A DNA stretch of 64,000 bases. It comes from Halochromatium glycolicum (lineage in GTDB: Bacteria; Pseudomonadota; Gammaproteobacteria; Chromatiales; Chromatiaceae). Location of the stretch: contig NZ_NRSJ01000014.1 of the NCBI RefSeq assembly GCF_016584085.1, forward strand, positions 1-64,000. The letters are read 5' to 3'. The translations under genes were made by a program, and so were the position numbers. The notes beneath the pieces were generated by a model, which was given only the letters and a program-made list of their open reading frames with translations, made no database searches and was not told the origin of the DNA. Below, piece by piece: positions 18,720 through 28,689 of the stretch (positions are counted from its first letter, which is position 1; every line of letters starts with the position of its first letter).

Positions 18720-18919
18720 ACGTGCGGCCACTAGACGGGCGCTTCCTGCGCTCAAGACCGCCTCCGCGCTCGACGAGTGAGCGTGCGCCAAGTCCTTATG
18801 GCGCCGGCTGGAGATCCGGTCAGAGACGCCGATCTGGCCCATACTGGGCAATCGCGCTGCACCTCATTCTGATCGCGATTCTGATCGCGCCGATGATCGG
18901 GCGGAACGCATCTGATGCC

Positions 18920-19168
18920 TCAACTGGAGCTCGAGCTGGAGCTCGAGGATTTCTTGCTACCCTTGCTCCGGCAATACCCACTGACTTTGACACCATCCTT
19001 GCGGGTATAACTATCGACCCAGGTACAACTGTTTTGACGTTCACAAGCGGCTTTTTCCATGCCTTTGCATTCGGCGGCGAAGACCGCTGACTGGGAGGCG
19101 AGTAGGAGGCCTCCCGCAATCGCGAGCGCAGTAACAAAACGGCTTGATCCAGCGAGCATTTTGGTCAC
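18920..19168 (-). CDS. Small secreted cysteine-containing protein with a polyserine tail
   Basis: About 82 residues, function unknown. A signal peptide (basic start, hydrophobic core ALAIAGGLLLA, cleavage after VFA) leads to a short mature domain with four cysteines (ECKGMEKAACERQNSCTW ... GYC), probably paired as disulfides in the periplasm. The end is nine consecutive serines after GSKK. A GTG at 19168 follows a GGGGGA ribosome site; an ATG at 19159 is an alternative. It is monocistronic and opposite to dnaE2. Confidence 0.7.
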   Translation of the reverse strand: MTKMLAGSSRFVTALAIAGGLLLASQSAVFAAECKGMEKAACERQNSCTWVDSYTRKDGVKVSGYCRSKGSKKSSSSSSSSS

Positions 19169-19521
19169 GTCGTATTCCCCCGTATCCAAGGTTTCGAGCC
19201 ATTGGCAGACGTTGCTTCTGCATCAGGTTTTGGCGGCGGCCATTCACCGCCGATCCGAGCTAACCATACTGTATGCATGGATGCAACTCGGTGAGCAGAA
19301 ATCAATGTTCTATTCTGATGGTTTGTAATGCAGGCGTGGCGTTACGCGGCGGCGTGCCGAGCCGTTACGGCGCCTCGTTTCGGGGACGCGTTTGGCGGCT
19401 CCAGCATTCCAGCGAATCCAAGGGTTGCGTCCCCAATGAAGCGTTCAACCGTCGTTTCTTGCGCTTCGAGGCGCGCTTGATCCAAGCGGTACTTCGATTC
19501 GCCGGCCTGGTGAGGCCGAGC
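19169..19521. other. Intergenic region upstream of the small secreted gene
   Basis: About 350 bases, with lower GC around 19260-19330. It should carry the promoter of the small secreted protein and the 3' end region of coaE. I see no gene, hairpin or repeat that I would defend. Confidence 0.5.
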
Positions 19522-20121
19522 CTAATCGGCAGCGAGACGCAGATAGAACCTGTGCAGCGTTGCGACCGCTTCATCCAGTGTCTCTCGGTCACCGCTGTTA
19601 TCGATCACGTCGTCCGCCGCGGCCAAGCGCTGGCGGCGACTGACTTGGACGGCGATGATGCGCTTGATCTCGGCCGGGTCGAGACCGCTGCGCTGGGCGA
19701 CGCGGCGGATCTGCTCGGACTCCGGTAGATCAACGACAAGGATGCGGTCTGCTAAGTCCGTTTGTGCGGTCTCGAGCAATAGTGGAATCACGAGCATTGC
19801 GTACTGGCTGGACGCCTGCTCGCTCTCGGCGAGCATCCGCTCGCGGATCATCGGGTGGAGGATCTGCTCCAGTCGCTGCCGCGCCGCTGGGTCGGCGAAG
19901 ATCCGGGTGCGCAGCGCGTTTCGGTCCAGGTGGCCGTCTGCATCGAAGACTTCTGGGCCAAAGCCTTCCTGGATCGCTGGCAGTGCGGCTCCCGCTGGGG
20001 CGGTCAGGGCGTGGGAGATCGCATCCGCATCGCTGATCCAGACCCCATGCTCGGCGAAGCATTCGGCGACCGTGCTCTTGCCGCTGCCGATACCGCCGGT
20101 GAGCGCGACCCGGAAGCTCAC
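19522..20121 (-). CDS. coaE: Dephospho-CoA kinase
   Basis: Catalyses the last step of coenzyme A synthesis, the ATP-dependent 3'-phosphorylation of dephospho-CoA, in the cytoplasm. The 199-residue product has the P-loop LTGGIGSGKST near residue 8, the SDADAISH substrate segment near 30, the lid region LHPMIRERM near 88 and VIPLLLET near 110. The start is GTG. It is the last gene of the pilB-pilC-pilD-coaE operon, an order conserved in many gammaproteobacteria. Confidence 0.95.
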   Translation of the reverse strand: MSFRVALTGGIGSGKSTVAECFAEHGVWISDADAISHALTAPAGAALPAIQEGFGPEVFDADGHLDRNALRTRIFADPAARQRLEQILHPMIRERMLAESEQASSQYAMLVIPLLLETAQTDLADRILVVDLPESEQIRRVAQRSGLDPAEIKRIIAVQVSRRQRLAAADDVIDNSGDRETLDEAVATLHRFYLRLAAD

Positions 20122-20164
20122 GATCTTTTCTGCCCAATGCGGCGGGCGTTCAATCCAGGCGCGC

Positions 20165-21115
20165 TCATGCGAGCCCGGCCCACTGGAGATAGGACTGGGT
20201 GATCGCGTTGCCCCAGAGCAGGCTGATCCAGCCGGCGATCGCGAGAAAAGGGCCGTACGGGATCGGCTGCCCGGCCTGTTGACGCCCGCTTGCGATGAGC
20301 CCGATGCCGACGATCGCGCCGGCCAGCGATGACAGCAGGATGATCTGCGCTAGTGCCTGCCAGCCGAGCCAGGCGCCGAACAGGGCCAGGAGCTTGAAAT
20401 CGCCGTGGCCCATGCCCTCCTTTCCGGTCGCGATCCGAAACGCGTGGAACACCAGCCAGAGCAGCAGATACCCGGCGGCAGCGCCGGCGATGGCTGCGGC
20501 CGGCTCCGTGAAGGTGCCGCCGAGGCTGAGCAGCAGGCCCAGCCAGAGCAGCGGGAGCGTCAGGCTGTCCGGCAGCAGCTGGGTGTCCAGATCGATCACT
20601 GCCAATGCGATCAGGCCCCAGGTGAGGATCAGCGCAGCGAGGGCGGCGAAGGTCGGGCCGAGCTGCCAGACGACCGCGACCGAGAGCAGGGCAGTGAGCA
20701 GCTCGATCAACGGATAGCGGAGCGCGATCGGCCGTTTGCAGGCACGGCAGCGACCGCGCAGCAGCAGCCAGCTCAGCACCGGGATATTGTCCCAGGGCTT
20801 GATCGCCGCGCCGCAGGCCCAGCAATGCGAGCCGGGGCGTGCGAGTCCGAGCAGCGGCTTGTCTCGCTCCTTCGTTTTGGCGGGAGGCGTTTCGGCGGGA
20901 GGTGTTTCAGCGGGAGGCGTTGCAGCGGGTGCCGTGGATGCGGTTGCGAGCAGCTCCGAGCACTCCTCGCGCCATTGCTGCTCCATGATCCGCGGCAGCC
21001 GCAGGATCAGCACGTTCAAGAAGCTCCCGACCACCAGGCCGATCAGGGCGGCGCTAGTGTAGAGCAGGATCGGGAACTGCTCGAGCAGGCTGACGAGGTC
21101 ATTCTGCATCATCAC
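20165..21115 (-). CDS. pilD: Type IV prepilin peptidase / N-methyltransferase
   Basis: An inner-membrane aspartyl protease that cuts prepilin leaders and methylates the new N terminus. The 316-residue product has GSFLNVLILRLPR near residue 30, two zinc-type CxxC pairs (CWAC and CRAC, residues about 97-122) that mark the methylating class, and the catalytic aspartates in DLDTQLLPD and in GHGDFK. Several membrane helices follow. An odd feature is a low-complexity insert at about residues 62-85 built of repeated PPAET units (15-bp repeats near 20880-20930) between the first helix and the zinc region. It is downstream of pilC. Confidence 0.93.
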   Translation of the reverse strand: MMMQNDLVSLLEQFPILLYTSAALIGLVVGSFLNVLILRLPRIMEQQWREECSELLATASTAPAATPPAETPPAETPPAKTKERDKPLLGLARPGSHCWACGAAIKPWDNIPVLSWLLLRGRCRACKRPIALRYPLIELLTALLSVAVVWQLGPTFAALAALILTWGLIALAVIDLDTQLLPDSLTLPLLWLGLLLSLGGTFTEPAAAIAGAAAGYLLLWLVFHAFRIATGKEGMGHGDFKLLALFGAWLGWQALAQIILLSSLAGAIVGIGLIASGRQQAGQPIPYGPFLAIAGWISLLWGNAITQSYLQWAGLA

Positions 21116-21125
21116 GCGCGCTCGC

Positions 21126-22364
21126 CTAGACGACGGCCGCCAGCTTGAAGATCGGCAGGTACATCGCGACGACGAGGCTGCCGACGAGGCCGCCGATGAC
21201 CACCATGATCAGGGGCTCCAGCAGGCTGCTGAGCGAATCGACTGCGTTATCGACCTGTTCCTCGTAGAAATCGGCGACCTTGCCGAGCATCGCGTCGAGC
21301 GAGCCGGATTCCTCGCCGATCGCGGTCATCTGGATCACCATGTGCGGGAACAGCCCGCGTTGGCGCATCGAGAGCTGCAGGCTTTGGCCGGTCGCGACCT
21401 CTTCGCGCATGTTGCTGACGGCATTGGCATAGACCGCGTTACCCGTTGCCCCCGAGACCGAATCGAGGGCGTCGACCAACGGGACGCCGGCGGCGAACAT
21501 GGTCGAGAGGGTGCGCGAGAAGCGCGCGATGGCGGCCTTGTGCAGGATCGCGCCGATCACCGGTATCCGCAGCGCGAGCCGGTCGAGCCCGTCGCGAAAC
21601 CTCCTCGAGCGCTTGTAGACGGCGATGAAACCGTAGATCGCGACACCCAGGCCGAGCGCCATCGCCCACCAGAATTGGCGCATGAAGTCCGAGATCGCGA
21701 TCACCAGCAGCGTGAACGCCGGCAGGTCGGCGCCGAAGCTGGAAAACAGTTCTTTGAACTGCGGGATCACGAACAGCATGATGATGATGGTGACCAGGAT
21801 CGCGACGATGATGACCGCTGCCGGGTAGAACATCGCCTTCTTGATCTTGCCCTTGATCGATTCGGTCTTCTCCTTGTAGGTCGCGATCTTGTCCAGCAGG
21901 GTATCCAGCACACCGGCCTGCTCGCCGGCAGCGACCAGATTGCAGACGAGGTCATCGAAATAGAGCGGATACTTGCGCAATGCGGCGGCCATGGCGGTGC
22001 CGCTCTCGATGTCGCCCTTGATTGCGAGGAGCAGCTCCTGCATCGACGGATTGTCATGGCCGCGCCCGACGATGTCGAACGCCTGCACCAGTGGAACGCC
22101 GGCAGCCATCATGGTGGCGAGCTGTCTGGTGAAGATGCTGATGTCGCCGGCGGTGATCTTCTTCTTGCCGCTGCCAAAGAGCGGCTGCGGCTTCTTGCGA
22201 ACCTTGGTCGGGCTCACGCCCTGCCGACGGAGATCGGCCTTAGCGAGCGCGGGACTTGCGGCGCGCAGATCGCCCTTCACCCGGGCGCCACGGCGGTCGA
22301 CGCCCTCCCAGATAAAGACGGCCGACTTGTCCGGCTTTTTCTTCTGTAGCGTCGTCGCGACCAT
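21126..22364 (-). CDS. pilC: Type IV pilus inner-membrane platform protein PilC
   Basis: The membrane platform on which pilins are assembled; it contacts the PilB motor and the PilMNO alignment complex. The 412-residue product has two type II secretion F-type domains: residues about 70-195 (FTRQLATMMAAGVPLVQAFD) and 275-400 (FSRTLSTMFAAGVPLVDALD). Each is followed by hydrophobic membrane segments (AAVIIVAILVTIIIMLFVI; MVVIGGLVGSLVVAMYLPIF). It begins 5 bases after the pilB stop, so translation is probably coupled. Confidence 0.95.
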   Translation of the reverse strand: MVATTLQKKKPDKSAVFIWEGVDRRGARVKGDLRAASPALAKADLRRQGVSPTKVRKKPQPLFGSGKKKITAGDISIFTRQLATMMAAGVPLVQAFDIVGRGHDNPSMQELLLAIKGDIESGTAMAAALRKYPLYFDDLVCNLVAAGEQAGVLDTLLDKIATYKEKTESIKGKIKKAMFYPAAVIIVAILVTIIIMLFVIPQFKELFSSFGADLPAFTLLVIAISDFMRQFWWAMALGLGVAIYGFIAVYKRSRRFRDGLDRLALRIPVIGAILHKAAIARFSRTLSTMFAAGVPLVDALDSVSGATGNAVYANAVSNMREEVATGQSLQLSMRQRGLFPHMVIQMTAIGEESGSLDAMLGKVADFYEEQVDNAVDSLSSLLEPLIMVVIGGLVGSLVVAMYLPIFKLAAVV

Positions 22365-22369
22365 GGTGA

Positions 22370-24082
22370 TCAGTCTCGTGTGACGCGGTTGAGCTCGACC
22401 AGGCTGGTGATGCCCTGCTTGACCTTCTGCAGACCGGATTGCCGCAAGTCGGGGAAGCCCTCTCGTCGGGCCTGCTCGGCCAGATCGAGCGCGTTGCCAC
22501 CCTCCATGATGGTTCGTCCCATCCCCTCGGAGACCTCAACGACCTCGAAGATGCCGATCCGGCCCTTGTAGCCTTCGGTGCAGCGCTCGCAGCCGACCGC
22601 CTTGTAGAGGTTAAGCCCGTCGTCGATCTCGTGTTCGCTGAAGCCTTCTTCGAGCAGCGTCTGCCGCGGCAGCTCATCGACCGCTCGGCAATGAACACAG
22701 AGGCGGCGCGCGAGCCGCTGCGCCATGATCACCAGGACCGATGAGGCGATGTTGAACGGCGGCACCCCCATGTTCGCGAGCCGGGTCAGCGATTGTGGCG
22801 CGTCATTAGTGTGCAAGGTGGATAGGACCAGATGGCCTGTCTGGGCAGCCTTGACGGCGATCTCAGCGGTCTCGAGGTCACGGATCTCACCGACCATCAG
22901 GATGTCCGGGTCCTGACGCAGGAAGGCGCGCAGCGCCGCGGCAAAGGTCAGCCCGGTCTTCATGTTCATGTTGACCTGGTTGATCCCGGCCACCTGTATT
23001 TCTACCGGATCTTCGACGGTCGAGATGTTGACGCCGGTCTCGTTGAGTAGATTCAGTGCCGAGTACAGCGTCACGGTCTTGCCGGACCCGGTTGGACCCG
23101 TGACCAGGATCATCCCATAGGGCCGCTTGATCGCGCGCAGGAAGATCGCCTGCTGCCCAGGGTCCATACCCAGTTTGTCGACGCCGACGCTGGCCCCGGC
23201 CGAGTCGAGGATACGGAGCACGACCTTCTCGCCATAGAGCGTTGGCAGCGTATTGACGCGAAAGTCGACGTCTTGGGAATAACCGAGCTTGAGCCGAATG
23301 CGGCCGTCCTGCGGGATACGCCGCTCAGCGATATTCATCCGCGACATCACCTTGAGGCGGGCGATCAGCCGGGAGGCAATGGTCAGCGGCGGGTTGGCGA
23401 CCTCCTGCAGCACGCCGTCCTGACGAAAACGGATGCGGAAATAACGCTCGTAGGGCTCGAAGTGGATGTCGGACGCGGCGGCGTTGATCGCGTCGATCAG
23501 GATCTTGTTGACATAGCGGACCACCGGCGCGTCGTCCACCTTGGGGTCCACTTCGTCCGCCGAACCGGCATCCGGATCACCTTCTGCAACCTCTCCGAGC
23601 TCGGCATCGGCCAGCTCCGAGAGGCTAGAGTCCTGCGCCTGCAACGTCTTGTTGATCGCGGTCGCGAGCTTGTCGTCCTCGACCAGCACGGCGCTGACGC
23701 TGAGGTCGGTGTTGAACCGGATCTCATCGAGGGCGCGGTCATTGGTCGGGTCCGAGACCGCGACGAACAGCCGATTGCCGCGCCGGAACAACGGCAGCGC
23801 GCGGTGCTTCCGGACCAGGCGTGCATCGATCAGGTCCATCGGCACATTGAGCAGCTCGACCGCGGTCAGATCGAGCAGCGGGACGCCGAACGCCTCCGAG
23901 GCCGCCAGCGCAATGCTGTGGCTGTCGAGCACCTTCTGCTCGACCAGGTATTGGACGAAGGGCTGTCTGCGTCCAGCGGCCTCGGTCTGGGCGGTCTGAG
24001 CGCGCGTCTCCGAGAGCAGCCCATCCTGTACCAGGCGTCGAGCTAGCCCAGCCGGGTTGATCTGTGCGGCTTCGCTGCCCAT
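22370..24082 (-). CDS. pilB: Type IV pilus assembly (extension) ATPase PilB
   Basis: The cytoplasmic hexameric ATPase that powers pilus extension. The 570-residue product has an N-terminal GspE/MshEN-type domain (about 1-170), the linker and N2 domain, Walker A GPTGSGKT near residue 327, the Asp box, Walker B with GEIRD near 393, the His box STLHTND, and a zinc-binding pair of CxxC motifs (CVHC, CERC) at about 460-500. It is full length for the family. Its first 167 codons lie in the left copy of a 698-bp tandem duplication, so an extra partial copy stands directly upstream. The start has no clear Shine-Dalgarno site. Confidence 0.95.
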   Translation of the reverse strand: MGSEAAQINPAGLARRLVQDGLLSETRAQTAQTEAAGRRQPFVQYLVEQKVLDSHSIALAASEAFGVPLLDLTAVELLNVPMDLIDARLVRKHRALPLFRRGNRLFVAVSDPTNDRALDEIRFNTDLSVSAVLVEDDKLATAINKTLQAQDSSLSELADAELGEVAEGDPDAGSADEVDPKVDDAPVVRYVNKILIDAINAAASDIHFEPYERYFRIRFRQDGVLQEVANPPLTIASRLIARLKVMSRMNIAERRIPQDGRIRLKLGYSQDVDFRVNTLPTLYGEKVVLRILDSAGASVGVDKLGMDPGQQAIFLRAIKRPYGMILVTGPTGSGKTVTLYSALNLLNETGVNISTVEDPVEIQVAGINQVNMNMKTGLTFAAALRAFLRQDPDILMVGEIRDLETAEIAVKAAQTGHLVLSTLHTNDAPQSLTRLANMGVPPFNIASSVLVIMAQRLARRLCVHCRAVDELPRQTLLEEGFSEHEIDDGLNLYKAVGCERCTEGYKGRIGIFEVVEVSEGMGRTIMEGGNALDLAEQARREGFPDLRQSGLQKVKQGITSLVELNRVTRD

Positions 24083-24279
24083 CGCTCGCGGCGCTGCCCA
24101 GCCAGCGTCAGAGGTCAGCGATTGATATTGAACGCCAGCCTGACATTGTTGGCGACCAAGCCATTGTCTTTCTGATCGCTTTCGTCCAGATAGAATTCGA
24201 GGATGGTCTCGCGGTTCATCAGCATCTCTTCGGTCACCTCCTCGGCAACCTCGTTGGCATGACAGAAGACGCTGACGTA
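23582..24279. repeat. 698-bp tandem duplication, left copy
   Basis: Covers the first 167 codons of intact pilB, its 32-bp upstream spacer and the last 54 codons of the NYN gene. It is repeated head-to-tail at 24280-24977. I count nine single-base differences, all in the pilB part between about 23637 and 23935; the NYN-derived 165 bases are identical. Confidence 0.95.
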
Positions 24280-24780
24280 TTCTGCAACCTCTCCGAGCTC
24301 GGCATCGGCCAGCTCCGAGAGGCTAGAGTCCTGCGCTTGCAACGTCTTGTTGATCGCGGTCGCGAGCTTGTCGTCCTCGACCAGTACGGCGCTGACGCTG
24401 AGGTCGGTGTTGAACCGGATCTCATCGAGGGCGCGGTCATTGGTCGGGTCCGAAACCGCGACAAACAGCCGATTGCCGCGCCGGAACAGGGGCAGCGCGC
24501 GGTGCTTCTGGACCAGGCGTGCATCGATCAGGTCCATCGGCACATTGAGCAGCTCGACCGCGGCCAGATCGAGCAGCGGGACGCCGAACGCCTCCGAGGC
24601 CGCCAGCGCGATGCTGTGGCTGTCGAGCACCTTCTGCTCGACCAGGTATTGGACGAAGGGCTGTCTGCGTCCAGCGGCCTCGGTCTGGGCGGTCTGAGCG
24701 CGCGTCTCCGAGAGCAGCCCATCCTGTACCAGGCGTCGAGCTAGCCCAGCCGGGTTGATCTGTGCGGCTTCGCTGCCCAT
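24115..24780 (-). CDS. Chimeric duplicate: PilB N-terminal domain fused to NYN-protein C-terminal tail
   Basis: A 221-residue open frame formed by tandem duplication. Residues 1-167 equal the N-terminal domain of PilB with two amino-acid changes (T to A in the LLDL segment, R to Q before KHRALP). Residues 168-221 equal the last 54 residues of the NYN/cold-shock protein encoded upstream. It has no ATPase domain. It keeps the same start context as intact pilB and lies between the NYN gene and pilB, so it should be transcribed. Seven of nine base changes are silent. It may be an unselected by-product or a soluble PilB-domain protein. Confidence 0.8.
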   Translation of the reverse strand: MGSEAAQINPAGLARRLVQDGLLSETRAQTAQTEAAGRRQPFVQYLVEQKVLDSHSIALAASEAFGVPLLDLAAVELLNVPMDLIDARLVQKHRALPLFRRGNRLFVAVSDPTNDRALDEIRFNTDLSVSAVLVEDDKLATAINKTLQAQDSSLSELADAELGEVAEYVSVFCHANEVAEEVTEEMLMNRETILEFYLDESDQKDNGLVANNVRLAFNINR

Positions 24781-24977
24781 CGCTCGCGGCGCTGCCCAGC
24801 CAGCGTCAGAGGTCAGCGATTGATATTGAACGCCAGCCTGACATTGTTGGCGACCAAGCCATTGTCTTTCTGATCGCTTTCGTCCAGATAGAATTCGAGG
24901 ATGGTCTCGCGGTTCATCAGCATCTCTTCGGTCACCTCCTCGGCAACCTCGTTGGCATGACAGAAGACGCTGACGTA
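24280..24977. repeat. 698-bp tandem duplication, right copy
   Basis: Head-to-tail copy of 23582-24279. The junction at 24279/24280 joins NYN codons to pilB codons in frame and creates the chimeric gene at 24115-24780. No mobile element or long homology is visible at the ends. Confidence 0.95.
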
Positions 24978-25646
24978 GGGCGATCCGGGCTCGCGCGGAT
25001 CGGTGATCCAGAGGTCGGTCGAGATCGTGTTCATGAAGCGCAGGAATCCGTAACCCTTGTCAGGGAACCACTTGGTGCAGACGCCGCGCACGCAGGAGCC
25101 GGCCTTGCCCCATTCGTTGCGCGGTTCATAGGAGACCGGCAACAGATCCGGGATCAAGAAACCCGGCCAGAAGGCGTCGGCCTTCTGCTGCAGGGCGCGG
25201 GAGACGTTCTTGAACCCGATCAGCTCGACGCGGCAGCCGCGATTCTGCAGGGCCTCGACGACCTGCAGGAAATCCCCGTCGCCGGTGACCAGGATCATCT
25301 GGTCCAGCTTCTCGGCCTGGAGCATCGCATCGACCGCCATGTCCAGATCGGCATTGGCCTTCATCGAGACGTTGCCGGCCTCGTCAGTATAGCGGCGCAC
25401 ATACTTGACGGTGATCTTCCAGCCGAAATCGCGCACCATCTGCTGATAACCACGGCTCTTCTTCGCGTATTCGGGGTCATCACGGGCGCGTTCTTGATCG
25501 TAGGAGATATAGGTATTGAGGCGTTGCAGGACGCCATTGTCGCGGGCTGCAAAACGACGCAGCACGTCGTAGCGCATCTGGTAACCGCCGTTATAACGGA
25601 CATTCTCGGCGTCGACATAGACGCCAACTCGCTGGCAATTAGGCAA
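24813..25646 (-). CDS. NYN-domain (LabA/DUF88-like) putative RNase with C-terminal cold-shock-like domain
   Basis: A 277-residue protein with a PIN-like NYN fold: VGVYVDAENV near the start with the first acidic residue, a central DLDMAVDAM, and LVTGDGDFLQVVEAL with the later catalytic aspartates near residue 130. Such proteins are metal-dependent RNases. The C-terminal part (about 185-250) reads like a cold-shock RNA-binding fold (TKWFPDKGYGFLRF then VSVFCHANEV). The TTG at 25646 is preferred because an AACGAGG site stands just upstream; the open frame continues another 100 codons but looks like non-coding composition. The last 54 codons are duplicated downstream inside the chimeric pilB gene. 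Confidence 0.8.
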   Translation of the reverse strand: MPNCQRVGVYVDAENVRYNGGYQMRYDVLRRFAARDNGVLQRLNTYISYDQERARDDPEYAKKSRGYQQMVRDFGWKITVKYVRRYTDEAGNVSMKANADLDMAVDAMLQAEKLDQMILVTGDGDFLQVVEALQNRGCRVELIGFKNVSRALQQKADAFWPGFLIPDLLPVSYEPRNEWGKAGSCVRGVCTKWFPDKGYGFLRFMNTISTDLWITDPREPGSPYVSVFCHANEVAEEVTEEMLMNRETILEFYLDESDQKDNGLVANNVRLAFNINR

Positions 25647-25795
25647 TGAGATCAACCTCGTTGGGACAGGCGCGCAGGACAGGTCTGAAATAGCAAGATC
25701 GATTGACCGCCGAGCCGGAGTCGGGAAGGGCTCCGGGCGGCTGCTCCGGTTACGGCGCTGGCGCCAGCGCGCCGCAACCGGTTGTCGGTGAGCGA

Positions 25796-27742
<1,947 letters not shown>

Positions 27743-27897
27743 GGTGGGCGATCTCCTCAGGACAGCTCTGTAAGATGACGACTGCGGCATCCGTTCCGCT
27801 GATGATTTCGCGAGATGAACCCACGGAGTCTAAACGCTCGCCAACTAGGCGGCTAGGGCAGGGCGCCGTGGCTTGCGCGATCGGTCTGGGCGCGCCA

Positions 27898-28485
27898 TCA
27901 GCGTCGAGCACGGGCAACCGTGTAGTGAGCGCCCTGTTTGACCTTGTCGTAGCTGCCGAAGATCTCCTTCAGGTTGCGCTTGATGAACTCGCGCAAACCG
28001 TTGATGGTGACGAGATAGATGGAGCCGCCGGGGCGCAGCCGCTGGTGGGCATCGTGCAGCAGGATCGCGAGCAGCTCCTTGCCGACCTTCGCCGGGACGT
28101 TACTGGCGATCAGGTCGAATGCCGCCTCTGGGGGGACTTGATCGAACCCGTTGCTGAGGCCAATGCTGGTGTTCTTGAGCCCGTTCAGCTCGGCGTTGCG
28201 TTGCGCGAAGTCGACCGCGACGAAGTCCTTGTCCACCAAGCGCGTCCGGCCTTGCGGCGCGAGTGCCGCCAGCGTGAGCCCGATCGGACCATAGCCGCAG
28301 CCGAGGTCGAGGCAGTCGGCATCCTGTTCGACCTCGACATACTTGAGCAACAGGCGTGTCCCTTCATCGATCTCGCGCGGCGAGAACAGGCCCCAGGTGG
28401 ACTCGAATTGCAACGGATGGCCACGCAGCTCCGCCGAAAAACGGATCGGCTGGCGCAGCGCGGCGAGCTGGTCGGGCGCGAGCAT
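27898..28485 (-). CDS. RsmC/RlmG-like SAM-dependent methyltransferase
   Basis: A 195-residue class I methyltransferase close to the C-terminal catalytic half of RsmC (16S rRNA guanine-N2). It has FSPREIDEGTRLLL before motif I, motif I DLGCGYGPIG near residue 60, and a motif IV variant SNVPAK near 128 where RsmC has NPPF. The N-terminal half of RsmC is absent, so this is the short stand-alone form. The target is not certain: the NPPF-to-NVPA change could mean a different substrate. Confidence 0.75.
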   Translation of the reverse strand: MLAPDQLAALRQPIRFSAELRGHPLQFESTWGLFSPREIDEGTRLLLKYVEVEQDADCLDLGCGYGPIGLTLAALAPQGRTRLVDKDFVAVDFAQRNAELNGLKNTSIGLSNGFDQVPPEAAFDLIASNVPAKVGKELLAILLHDAHQRLRPGGSIYLVTINGLREFIKRNLKEIFGSYDKVKQGAHYTVARARR

Positions 28486-28511
28486 CGCTTAGGCGTCTTC
28501 AGGTGCAAAAG

Positions 28512-28526
28512 CCTGTAGTCTACAGG
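28512..28526. promoter_or_regulatory. 15-bp perfect palindrome in a divergent promoter region
   Basis: CCTGTAG-T-CTACAGG lies between the divergent methyltransferase gene and hupK. Its symmetry and place suit an operator for a dimeric repressor. No regulator is identified. Confidence 0.3.
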
Positions 28527-28689
28527 GCCTTGTTCCGTTCGCGTTGGCTAGACTCCGCGGGAACAGTTGAGGAAGGGGTCTCGATCCGATGTGGCGGTTC
28601 TCTACTCCGGGCATGGCGGCAACCACTGAAGACCGCGGCGGGTATGCTTGCAGTGCGTTCGGCGATGTCGCGACAGCCCGGCGGCCGGC

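Noticed and set aside
18716..19090. 124-residue plus-strand frame after dnaE2
   Set aside because: It overlaps the convincing secreted-protein gene on the other strand and has no family pattern.
20883..20935. Repeats within pilD as a separate element
   Set aside because: They encode the PPAET low-complexity insert of the protein, in frame, and are treated as part of pilD.
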